Part shown: in pieces, positions 13,107 to 23,643 of the stretch
Position numbering within the stretch: the stretch's first letter is position 1
Layout of the letters: every line of letters begins with the position of its first letter
DNA from: Turbatrix aceti
Lineage: Eukaryota > Nematoda > Chromadorea > Rhabditida > Panagrolaimidae
NCBI GenBank assembly: GCA_963969345.1
Contig: OZ017770.1
Location: 3,667,246-3,731,245 of the forward strand
Reading direction: 5' to 3'
DNA length: 64,000 nt
Program-made: the position numbers and the translations under genes
Notes under the pieces: generated by a model
The model's input: only the letters and a program-made list of their open reading frames with translations
Database searches by the model: none
Told to the model about the DNA's origin: nothing

Positions 13107-13921
13107 ATGACACAAAACAGTTGTGATCAAGAATCACCCAGTTCGGCGGCTTCCGACGATCCCAGTTCCTTCGAACACGAGTTTCTCGAAGCTCACAACG
13201 AACGTCGAAGACAAGTAAGTTTGTCCCTGCGCTACAAAGTTGGTATAGAGTACTAATTTGTAGCCTTTCGGCCCAGAAAAAAGTGTTTTATTGCTTTGAT
13301 ACAGCTACTTATATTGCATAAACTTTTTTTTCAGCATGCAGTGCCTGAGCTTAAGTTGAGTAACGAACTTTGTATACAAGCTCAAAAATGGGCCGAAAAA
13401 CTGGCAACCAGAAAACACATGGCTTACTGCGAAATGGCAGGTAAATAAATTATTTTAATCTCCGCTGGGAGATGAAGGAAATCTGATATATTAACACAAA
13501 TGGCCTTCATAGCTTTAGGAATAGGAGAAAACATAACGTTCTTTCCATCGTACATGACAGCCCACGAAATTGTTGACTACTGGTACAACGAACACCGGAA
13601 GTACGAATTCGAAACGCCTGGATGGCAAGCCGGCACCAATTACTTTACGCAAATTATTTGGAAGTCGACAGAAGAGGTAAGCAGGCGAGCACAACACAAA
13701 ATAAATTACTCACGGTTTTGGCAATTTTGTAGATTGGCGTAGGACGCAAAATCATATCAGCAGCTGAATGCGAAAATGGCCTTCTCAAATTCGTAAAAAA
13801 CCAACACAACGGTTTTGGCGACAACAGCAAGCAGATAGTTGTCGCTTTCTACCGACCTGCAGGAAATTCCAACCGTGCAGGACACTTTGAGTACAACGTA
13901 CCGAAGCCCGTAGACGAATGA
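13107..13921 (+). CDS. GAPR-1/GLIPR2-like CAP superfamily protein
   Basis: 186-aa CAP-fold protein without signal peptide, so probably cytosolic or Golgi-membrane-associated like GAPR-1 rather than secreted. Exons: 13107-13214, 13335-13440, 13519-13676, 13733-13921. Visible motifs: EAHNERRRQHAVPELKLS (helix 1 with the first pocket His), WAEKLATR, GIGENITF (pocket Glu), NYFTQIIWKST (CAP1 signature) and VVAFYRPAGNSNRAGHFEYN, the GLIPR2-type C-terminus. The second pocket His of the usual GHFTQ is replaced by Tyr. Exon 3 starts after CTTTAG rather than the nearby CATAG because only that keeps phase. AATAAA is at 13967-13972. Assignment to the family is firm; function is not. Confidence 0.9.
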
Positions 13922-14228
13922 CAAGTCTTTTGATCTTTTTTCTTTTACCTGTTTGAATGCCAGGAAAATAAACAAACAACGATTTCACATTTGCTAGATG
14001 GACAAGATAATCACGTTTATGATACTTCAAAAAATAAATATCTCCTGATTGGCATGAAAAAAAATCTGGACAAGAAACTTGTTCGTTTACTACGTGTTAA
14101 CCCAAAAGAAAACAAACAAATAGTAGAGTAACCATAAAAAGTCGCAAAGGCACAATCTATAAAGGGGGGTTTCGTAGGAAGGATCGTGGGAAAGTTTAAA
14201 TTATCAACTCAATGACGCTGCAACCTCA

Positions 14229-16502
14229 TTAAGCGGGGAGCTGGATGGTTCTGTTTTGCTGGATAACACGAGTGACGTAGAGATAGAAGAAGTCAGCGTA
14301 GAGGACAGTCTGAACAATACCGGCAACCACGACAATGGGATCCAGGAAGGATTCCGAGTAGTAGCGAAGCGCCCAGTTGAAGATGTACAGAGCGCGGTAC
14401 GAGCCAAGAGCGAACAGGTAGTGAGCGGTGATAGTTTCGGCCGAGCCGGTGCGAGACAGCATGAAAAGCTGCGGCATGATGGCAACAGCTTCTAAGTAGA
14501 TACTGAACGTCCACATAATCTATAAAGCGCCATTGGTTATTATAAAAATCGTGGAAAATATGGCTATATTTACTTTAAGTTCCCCATACCCCACATGTCG
14601 ATACCCACCCTCATTCAGTTCCCCACCCTATCCTCTTGGTGGGGAACTCAATCCCCCATAGATGGTTAAGTTCCCCACCTATACACAAAAAAGACTTTCT
14701 TAGTGGGGAACTCGATCCCCCATAGATGGTTTGGTTCCCCACCTAGGCAAAAAAGAACTATGTGCGTACTTGTTTTTTTGCTCAATGATGTGCGTCCTCA
14801 AACGCGCGCGATTTCCAGCCTTTTGAGCATCGCTATGTCTGTTTTCCCGCTTTTTGTGCATCGCTTTGCGAGTTTCGGCGTTTTATCTTTGATTCAATTC
14901 GTACCTGAGTGTAAGCTGATTATGTTTGTTTTGTTAGTTGTAAGTTTATCGTAATTGCTTGCATTGAATTGTCAAGATGAAATTTGGGGGCAAAACTGGA
15001 TATTTTTGAACACGGGTTTTAACCTTATGTTGTTATTTTAGGTTTTTTTAAGTTGTTCATAATGACCTTTGCGTGGGGAACTTTAACTGACATACTTTAA
15101 GTTCCCCTCTGGTTCTTACTCTAAGTGAGCCTAAATATTAGTGGTGAGCTTAATCGCACATACTTTTAGTTCCCCCCTTAAGGAGGGGGACTAAACGTTG
15201 TGCATTTTAAGTTCCCCCTGAAAACAAGAATAAACGGGGAACTTTAACTGACACACTTTTAATTCCCCATCCAAAAACACGTTCTCACTGTAAGTAAGCT
15301 TAAATTTTAGTGGGGAGCTTAATCGCACTAACTTTTAGTTCCCCTCTTAAGTGGGGGACTAAACGTTGTGCATCTTAAGCTCCCCTCGGAGACGGGAACA
15401 GATGGGGAACTTTAACTGACACACCTTTAATTCCCCATCCTAAAACACATGTTTACAGTGAAATAAAACATGTTCTTACTGTAAGTAAGCCTAAGTATAC
15501 AAATATACATCGATTCATAATGGGAAACTAAATCGTACAGACTTTTGGTTCCCCACTCATGCGGGGAACTAAACGTTGTGCATTTTAAGTTCCCCCTGAA
15601 AGCGGGATTAGATGGGGAACTTTAATTGACATACTTTTAGTTCCCCCCTCTTCTTACTGGAAGTAAGCCTAAATTCACAAATATACATCGATACGGAATA
15701 GGGAACTAAATCGTACAAACTTTTAGTTCCCCATCCATGTTGTGTACCAAATATGACGTATATGTAGTTCCCCAACCTTTGGGTGAACTAAAAAACGGTG
15801 CTATTCAAGTTCGGACTCTTTGGGAACCTAACCTCCGGAACGGGAGCTGGGGAACTTAACGTGTGCGTGTTGAGGTCCCCTCCAAGGAGAAATTTGCAAT
15901 CTGAATTCCCCACATCACATTTTTTGTCATGGAGGTTGAGTTCCCCCATTTGCGATATGGGGAACTTAACCATCTATGGGGGATCGAGTTCCCCACATAA
16001 GGCGTCGCTGTTGTGGGGAACTCGGGGGGGGACTTTGGGGGGAACCAAAGTTATGGGGGGAACCTAACGTTAATATCGCCGAAAATATAATAAACAAACC
16101 TCCATGAACGAAAAGTCATGGTTGATGAGGAGAGCAAGCAGAAGAGTCGGCACAAGCAGAAACTCGACACGGAAAGTGTCGTGGTTACGATCGTACGTTG
16201 CCTTGAACTTGATGTACATCAGGTAGATCGTTCCGATGGACGAAGCGAGGAAGAGAATCTTCATGACAGAGTTGTAGAGCGAGATAAAGTTGGTAAAAAG
16301 ATCAAGGTATCGAGAAACAAAGACAATCAGGAAGAGAAGTTGGGAGCGACCAGAAATGCCTAAAAGAGCAAAGATGACGTGGACTAGGAGATTATCGAGC
16401 AAAAAACTTACCGGCACACGAGCGAGTCGTCCAGATCTTGGCGAGAAGGATGGCAATTGCCACCAGGTGAGCGCTATCACCAGCGAGTCGAAAGATATTC
16501 AT
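14229..16502 (-). CDS. erd-2: ER lumen protein-retaining (KDEL) receptor
   Basis: Seven-helix Golgi/ERGIC receptor that binds K/HDEL-tagged ER proteins and returns them to the ER in COPI vesicles. Exons: 16502-16412, 16359-16100, 14519-14229; 213 aa, the family length (vertebrate KDELR 212). Signature segments are intact: [41 protein letters not shown]-type loop, [39 protein letters not shown], and a C-terminal helix ending [11 protein letters not shown]. Intron 1 is 52 bases; intron 2 is 1580 bases because a TIR element (14562-16080) sits in it. Without the element and one target duplication the intron would be 53 bases, normal for this window. The gene faces away from epsin across 1.9 kb. 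Confidence 0.96.
14562..16080. mobile_element. TIR element with 8-bp target-site duplication, nested in KDEL-receptor intron 2
   Basis: 1519 bases. The ends are imperfect inverted repeats: the left end reads GGCTATATT then TTTAAGTTCCCCA, the complement of the right end reads GGCGATATT then GTTAGGTTCCCCC. Flanking 8-mers are identical, GAAAATAT at 14554-14561 and 16081-16088. Inside are many GTTCCCC/GGGGAAC modules, a ~40-base inverted pair (14639-14680 against 15955-15998), a second left copy at about 14700, and a tandem array. No transposase ORF is visible, so it appears non-autonomous. An 8-bp duplication is typical of hAT elements but also occurs in others; the superfamily is not assigned. 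Confidence 0.82.
15075..15780. repeat. tandem array of ~160-210-base GTTCCCC units inside the intronic TIR element
   Basis: Four degenerate units start with GGGGAACTTTAA at 15075, 15236, 15404 and 15614 (spacings 161, 168, 210). Each unit carries in order the GGGGAACTTTAA-YTGACA start, a TTTTARTTCCCC box, a GTAAGTAAGC-like segment, a CTTAATCGCA or CTAAATCGTA segment and, in the first three, AACTAAACGTTGTGCAT or similar followed by AAGTTCCCCC. The last unit is degraded. Confidence 0.8.
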
Positions 16503-18376
16503 GGTTGAGTCTTCCAAGGAATACTACCCAAAGTATCTAAAAGATATTAAACGCTCAAACGGTGTAATTAATAGCATTCGAAGCAACATAGAAAATAGCA
16601 AGGACACAATGACCGCGACAAAACGACAAAAAATTGCAGCGAAGGCTGTCACATTTTCCATACAAAGCAAACGAAGATGTGTCCAATCTATTTTATAAAA
16701 CTGTCGACAAGTAGGCGAATGGGATAAAGCTCTATATTACTTCCCAAAGGCCTCCACGTCACAGCGCCAACAGGGGCGCCCAGTCTTGAGCAGTACTAAC
16801 AAAACAGACGCGTTCGCGTTTGTCCAGAATGGAAAAAGTCGCAGAGCGTGTGTACGCAGGAAAATTTAGATAGCCAGGCGAACGCGACACACGATGCAGG
16901 GAATATCGTGGCGTCGAACACGATGCCTGACCGGCGAGTGCGTCTTTCTCTCTTCTCCAGGCAAAAAAAAGTACGGAACCTCAACGAGTGAGGGTCTCAG
17001 CCAGTAGCTAGCGGTGGATTTTGTCTCATGACAGCCGAACGGCAAACTCAAACATGGTTCAGTTTTTAGTCCGTCGAAAGACAATCGAAAAACCCGCTTC
17101 TATTTTATTTAAAAACCTTTTACGCGTTTTGGAGTTTATTTTTGACGCTCTCGATCAATGGCGACAAACTAACTGCCTCATCCGGGACTCTTGACTGGCA
17201 TCCGTCTTTGAGCGGAAGGGTTTGTTCTCTTCTGACCAATCCGGCGACTGTCATATGTCCACTTGAACAGTTGTCACTTTTGGATTCCATGCTCACAAAA
17301 AAAACAAGTTTGTTGTGTGTTTATCAGCAGACCTTTTATCTATTCTGACGTCGGTTTAAAAGCGTTGAATCATTTTTTTAGATTCATCGATTGCATTGAT
17401 GATAGGATCACGTGGTGCTTATTCTCGCAGGTGTTATGTTATGTCCATCATGCTGACGTCTGCCTTTATTTTTTCTCTGGCGCATACCATAAAACCTAAA
17501 AAGCTCGGCGTTTCCATGACAAGCCGAGTCAGTCAGACGCAGTCTGACCATTAAAAGAATGTCAGGGTAAACTAATCTAAGTAAGCTATATTAAAAAAAT
17601 TATGTCCGTTAAGTTTGTTTTATAACACCTACGACAGAGAGCTGGTTTTCATTCAGCCCAGGGGGCTTGGGCTCACCGCTGCGTACAGGGGGAAGTAGAA
17701 ATCGATGGAGAGGAAAGGGAAGAGGATTCTAGTTATTTCAACATGTGGTCGCCGCTGTCTGTCGGCCTTTGTAATTTGTGCGAGCCAACGCTCTTGATAA
17801 GATTGTATTGTCTCACACACGAGGCTTACTTTTTTTAATAGTTCGTTAGTCTAGGGGGAAAAGAAAAGATGCCGGTGGACAACCGTTCTGTATAATTCTG
17901 GACATACCTATCCTTTTGAGCAGTAAAAAATTGATTCTGCTGATCACGACAGTCTTTGTCGGTGCGCTCTATTCAACGACTTGGGTCCGTCGTTCGATAT
18001 TCGTCGAGTCGAGTCGAGCGGGTATGCACTGTGTTTTCTCGTATGCAGTTCTTTAGCGCACCGTGGAGTTTGACACGTTTTGCGTAACCCCATTACACGA
18101 CGTTCTATTTTATCGTATATGTCACAGAAACTGTTCAAAATAAACTGTTTCGAATAAATATGTGATAGAGTTGTTTTCGATTACGTGTGCACAAAAAAAT
18201 CGAAGGAGTGGCGACGACATATATTGTATTGCGAAATGCGTTTTTTCGTATTTTTTTTGTTGCGTGACTCATAAGCAAAGAAACCCGCAGTCTTTAAGAC
18301 GTTATAATAGTTGTGTACTTTACAGCCTCTGGGATTCGTTTACCCGTCTTGTTGTTAGCCACCTTCGGCACTCACC
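16503..18376. other. divergent promoter interval between KDEL receptor and epsin, 1.87 kb
   Basis: No convincing coding sequence. A TTTACAG acceptor-like site near 18325, about 50 bases before the epsin ATG, may be a trans-splice site or the end of a 5'UTR intron. An A/G-rich block lies around 17690-17730. Confidence 0.5.
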
Positions 18377-20135
18377 ATGTCCATCTCAACAATAAAACGT
18401 CAGGTAAAAAATGTTGCTTACAACTTTACCGACGCGCAAGTCAAGGTTCGCGAGGCGACAAGGTATGTCATCGGATTCTTTCTTACGTCGGCGTTTTTAT
18501 AAAATTGTTTTTTTCAGCAACGATCCTTGGGGCCCAACAACTGTACTCATGTCCGAAATTGCGGATCTGACTAATAACCCGATGCAATTTGCCGAAATCA
18601 TGTCTATGCTATGGAAACGGTTAAATGACCACGGTAAAAACTGGCGCCATGTGTACAAAAGCCTTGTGCTTCTCGACTACTTGATAAAATGCGGCAGCGA
18701 CCGTGTTGCATCTCAATGCCGGGAGAACCTCTTTGCCATCGAGACGTTGAAAGACTTCCAGCATATCGAAGACAACCGCGATCAAGGCCTAAACGTTCGT
18801 GAAAAGGCGAAGCAAATGGTTGCTCTTCTGTCTGATGCTGAGCGGCTCAAAAGCGAACGCGAACGCTTCCAGCTCACCCGAAAGCGTTTCATCAGCAGCG
18901 GATCCGGTATCTCGTCCGAAGGACCGACGCGCAGCGTGCGACGCGGCGATACTTCGGTCATTGATTCCGAACTCGAAGAAGCCCGTCCATCGAGCATCGG
19001 CGAAGAAGAAATGCAACTCCAAATTGCGTTGGCCTTGTCGCGCGAAGAAAGCGCAAAAGAGGAAGAGATGCGACGCGGCGATGCTGTCAGACTACAGGTT
19101 TGTTTTTTCTTGCTCCTTAGTTTTTTTATGATCACACAAAAAGGCAATGCATTTTTTGTCATTCAATGACCATTTTTTCTTCTTCTTCCAGATTGCATTG
19201 GAAGAAAGCAAGCGTGCAAACGGTTCCGAAGACCTTGTCGGTGGAATCGTAAATGACGGGCCCAGCAACTCTTCTGCAGCCGGATTTTCTGCTCCTGAGA
19301 AAAGCAAAAATAAAACTGACCTGGAAAGCGTACTCGATGACCTAATGGAGCTCAACTTCGGTGACCCTGCGCCTACCAGCACCAATCCTCCGACGCTCAG
19401 CGATCCGTGGGGAGTGCCTTCCGCGGGCACACCTGTTAACAACGATCCATGGGCTGTTCCTCCACCTGCTTCGAAGAACAACACCAACAGTAGGTTTTTT
19501 AAACAGACAGAATTGTTTGAACAGATTTTATTTTGGTTTTAGTTTACCCTTCTCTTCTGGGCTCGACTACTCCCACCACAACCGATCCCTGGTCTTCTGC
19601 TGTGACGGCTCCGGCTGCAGCCAACGATCCATGGAGCACGATCTCGGCTGCCCCACCTCCACCATCTGCACCACCGGTGGCAGCGCTGCCGCTGGCATCC
19701 AACGGCGATCCTTGGGCTGCCATCGCCGCTCCTACTGCACCCGCCGGCAACGATCCATGGAGCACTGCACCGTCTTCCCTGGTTGCCAAACCGCTTAATC
19801 CGACGCCTACGAACAACGGCCCCGCTTCGCGTCCAACTAGCAAGACCCCTGAAAGCTTCTTGGGTGAAAGCTCGTCTTTAGTCAACTTTGACAACCTGAT
19901 GGGACCACCTCCATCCACTCTCCCCCCTCGTCCAGGTAACAACTAACTTTTTAAACTGTTCAGAGTAGTTATTTTTTTATTATTTGCAGGATCAAATCCT
20001 TTTGTATCTACTAATTCGACAAATCCGTTTGCTGCCCAACGCACCACCGGTCCTTCTATTAACGAACTTATGATGGCCCAACGCGAATCGGCTCTCTCGA
20101 CACCGAAAGCGACCAACCCCTTTGCAGCTAAATAA
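18377..20135 (+). CDS. epn-1: epsin (ENTH domain, two UIMs, DPW and NPF motifs)
   Basis: Clathrin adaptor of endocytosis. Exons: 18377-18462, 18518-19097, 19192-19489, 19543-19935, 19990-20135; 500 aa. Residues ~10-145 are the ENTH domain, which binds PI(4,5)P2 (ISTIKRQVKNVAYNFTDAQV, NDPWGP, LLDYLIKCGSDRV, NVREKAKQ). Two ubiquitin-interacting motifs follow (EEEMQLQIALALSREES and LQIALEESKRAN); the second is split by an intron. The disordered tail has six DPW AP-2 motifs, a clathrin-box-like LVNFD, and three EH-domain NPF motifs, the last near the C-terminus (TNPFAAK). All expected modules are present and junction phases close. Stop TAA at 20133-20135 overlaps AATAAA (20131-20136). Confidence 0.96.
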
Positions 20136-20493
20136 AACAAACATCAACAACAACAACTTCTACAAAAGAAATGACAGATTTTGTATGATCCTGCTTTTTA
20201 ACGCTTCTTGTTATTACGGCTTGAAGACTATGTCAGGATAAAAAGTGGGATCCTGTAGACAAGCATTCTGACATATTGTCGTGATCGGAGGGGGAACACT
20301 ATACACTTTTTTTAACTAAAGCATCACAAATCATACGCTTTCGAAAAAGCCAGCAAGTGCAATTTGAAAACAATAAACAGCGGCTGCCAAAATGACATTT
20401 TTTTCTTTTGGCGTTTTTCAGCGTTGTTTGATGCACAAAAAAACCCGCGCGTACATACGCGCGCGAATTGTTCTACTGACCTGTTCGGGGATT
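20136..20493. other. intergenic, epsin 3' flank
   Basis: Short AT-rich stretch between the epsin stop and the left end of the putative TIR element; nothing else seen. Confidence 0.5.
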
Positions 20494-21972
20494 CCCAAGG
20501 TCTGTTAAATGTAAATTTACAGAGTCTGCACATTTTACACACGGTTTACAGACTCTGCACATTTAACCGACCGTTTACAGGCTCTGTACATATTAAAACG
20601 GGAGTTATGTAAAATGTACAGAGTAAAAAGCTTAACTGTTAAATGTACAGATATACAGATAATCTAATCCACAGATAAGGATAATCAAGGAAACATGCCC
20701 TTAAAATGAGAATTCGTGTTTTTTGTTTTGTTACCCTCTGTTTTCAAACCGTCGTTGAAACTATAAATTGCAATTCAAAAAATGATAATCGTTCATTCCT
20801 GTCGATATGTGCATAAAAGCTTATCGAGTTCGAAAACTGCTGAATTCGAGGACATTTTAAATAAAAAATCACAACTCGATCAATAATTGAGTTTTGTTTT
20901 CAAAAATTTTGGTACATGATAAGTAAAATGTGTACTTTCAAATGGCACGTATGATTTTTTTGATTTCGTCAAAATTATCAAAATTGAAGGAGGTGTGGTA
21001 GAAAAATCACTGCATGCGAATAAAACGAGCTGGAAACAAAATTAAAAGCAATTCTGAAGCCCAACAAAATTCACTAACTTATTTTTTACAAAAAAGTATA
21101 CCATGTCAACTTAGAAATGTCGAAAAAAACGGTTCCAAAAAAATTTTCTAAGAAAATTTAGGTTTTCGGAAGTTTTTAGAACTTTGATCAAAAAACTGAG
21201 TACGCCATTGGATTCTGCGTTCATTTCTACCCCAGGTTATATCTATTCGTAAAAATCCGGTATAAATGCGCCCCATGCCGATTTTTTTGCCAAACCCTAC
21301 TTTGAAAAATTTTGGAGTTCGTTCATCAAAAAAAGTGGGGTTCAGAAGAAAATTTGCACTGGCGCGCGGAAAAAAGATAAAATCCTGAAACAATCACTCC
21401 AGATGTAAAAGATACTGTAGAATGCGATGCTGATTTTAGTTTTTGGATTACGCTTCGAAAAAGTTCCGAAAACGTTCCGATTATCAGAATGTTGTCGGAA
21501 ATTTCAATTTTACGGTAACTTTGAAGTAATAATGACAGAATTTCATATTTTTACCAGATAGAGAATTTAGTTGTGCTTTGAAATCACTTTGAACTGGGTA
21601 TTTAGCTTTATTTTCGGGCGAGTAATGATTGTTCTAGTACACCTCCTTGAATTTTGTCAAAAATAAAAATTTTGTAAAACGCGAGTAGGACTATTTGAAA
21701 GACAATAATCGATTCTATTTTGTCAACATTGAAAACATAAAAATATATATTCAAAAACCAATGTTTTGGAATTTTCAAATTAATTTCGTCAAATTAATTT
21801 TACGACTTGCGCATTCTGCGACTTTTCGATTGTTGAGGAGTCTCAACGCGAATGTTACTTCGCTGCGCTCGGGTTGATCAGTCGAACTTTGTTTTTTTTC
21901 TATGTTCTTTTTTTTCTCGGGCGTGTTCTAATTGATGTTTTTTGGCGTTAATTTATTTGTTTTTTGTTTCAG

Positions 21973-23119
21973 ATTCCTCCGGCGACGTCCTCCAAGCGAT
22001 TGCAATTCATGGGCAACTTTCTCAATGCTAACATCGATGTTATGATGCTACCAATGTAAGTTTTTTAACTTTTCAAAGTTTTGGGGTATAAAGACGATTT
22101 TTTTGATAACCAACCAAGTTTCACTCGGTTTTTGACCTTTTTTGCGGTTGTGTGATAAGTACTTGCGATTTGTTAGGTAGGATTGCGCAGCGACAGATGG
22201 GGGCCAAGATCGGTTTCACAATCGCAGAAAAGGGAAAAAAATTGGTTGAAAGGCAGTTGGCATGAAATTGAGGGCATACTAATTTTTGGGCTTCGTTATT
22301 GTTTTCACCCAAAGTTTCAGATGACGTCAAAATCTGGTTTTCTCCGAATTTAATGCAAGTTTGAAGAAAAACTTAGAAACCCAACTAAATCTTCTGTTTT
22401 TAGGTAAACCGACTGCAATGAAGGGGACCTCGAAATCAACGTGCTTGGCAGTAAGTTTTTTAGCCGTGATTTATTTATTTTGCAAAAAAACGGGATGAGA
22501 ATCATGTTTTCAGATTTCTGTGAGTTTGTTTTGGCAAAATGGGTGAATGTGGTTTTTTTGTAAATAAATTACTATCTTTTTGGAGGTGACGGGTTTACAA
22601 ACCCTTGAATATCTATGAATTTGGCTTTTTTATTGTTATTTTGTAGTTGTCATTTGATGTTATTAAACTTTTGTGAGAAAAATGGTGAAATGGGTTGCCA
22701 AAACCCTTCTATACCTACTTTGTAGTTTTGTCCGAAGCGCGCTTGTCGTCTAATTTTTGTCGCTTTTAGGTATTATTGCCGTAAGTTTTGTTTTGTTGTT
22801 ACAAAAAAATAGAAAAAAAAATAAGCTGTAACTAAGTTTCAGGACAATTCGGTATGTTTCGGGGCAATTAAAATTTCGAAAAAAATATAAAAACGAAAAT
22901 TTTAATAATGTGTTTCAGATGTTTTAGGATTTTGTGAGTTTTTTTTGAAAAAAAATACGGGCTGGGTATTTATTTAGATTGCAATATAAAAAATAATAAC
23001 GTATTTTTTCAATTACAGACTCCTACGACGCGATATCGTCTCAGACGAGCAACCCATCTGCCATCGACAACTCCCTTGACGGGCGATCAACTCGCGCATC
23101 AGTAAAATTCATCTATCAG
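21973..23119 (+). other. exon-like islands bounded by splice signals, no coherent reading frame
   Basis: Within the putative TIR element, GC-richer segments are bounded by acceptor and donor motifs: 21973-22055, 22404-22450, and 23019-23119, with tiny candidates at 22770-22780, 22843-22851 and 22919-22933. The first is open only in one frame and hits a stop on joining to the second; the last is open in one frame for about 33 codons (starts SYDAISSQTSNPS). They do not assemble into a continuous CDS by inspection. They could be captured gene fragments, a non-coding transcript, or chance. Confidence 0.3.
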
Positions 23120-23152
23120 GTCGGTTCAAAAATTGGGGTTGGATGGTTTTCA

Positions 23153-23331
23153 TGGCATCCACAGTTTTCGCTGTATAATGGTAGCCAATGATTGCACCAC
23201 TCAGCTCCAAACGGGAAAAATTTATTTCGAAAATTAAACCAGCAAAAGTTATTCACGGCATCCACAGTACTACGCTGTTGAAATGGTAGCCTCTTTTACT
23301 TTTGTTAACTTTAATTTCAAACGGGAAAAAT
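23153..23331. repeat. two-copy direct repeat, ~105-base period
   Basis: GGCATCCACAGT, then CGCTGT, then ATGGTAGCC, then CAAACGGGAAAAAT occur in the same order twice, starting near 23153 and 23258, inside the right part of the putative TIR element. Confidence 0.7.
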
Positions 23332-23643
23332 AATCGGGAGCTTTTTGCACGTTGCGGCGCACTATTACAAGTGCAAAACGTCAAAAAAGTGTTTTTTTGT
23401 GGTATTTGTAGTTATTTTCAGAAATACTGTTTTGAGCGAAAAAATTGGTATACCTATAGGTAAATCACTTCTTAAATGTACATTTAAGCGTGATTTACAG
23501 ATGAAATACGGACAAAATACAGAGTCTGTGCAGATCATTTCCAGAGTCTGCACAGATAAGACCCGTTAAATTAAATGGTCCGTATTTTTGTCTGTATTTT
23601 TAAATGTACAGACGCTGTAAACCCATTTACAGATTACCTTGGG

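Larger units (their letters stand above)
20494..23643. mobile_element. putative 3.15-kb DNA element with ~45-base terminal inverted repeats
   Basis: The left end begins CCCAAGGTCTGTTAAATG and continues TTTACAGAGTCTGCACATTT. The complement of the right end begins CCCAAGGTAATCTGTAAATG and continues TTTACAGCGTCTGTACATTT, so about 45 bases match with small gaps. Subterminal motifs of the form ACAG-N-(C/G)TCTGCACA recur on the left (20519, 20548, 20577) and, in related form, on the right (23519, 23541). The interior is AT-rich with no long ORF, so it looks non-autonomous. Two flanking T bases match, but no clear target duplication was found, so the exact ends and superfamily are uncertain. Confidence 0.6.

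Noticed and set aside
14256..14495. + strand ORF over the last KDEL-receptor exon, and similar ORFs over exon 2
   Set aside because: Antisense shadows of conserved receptor sequence.
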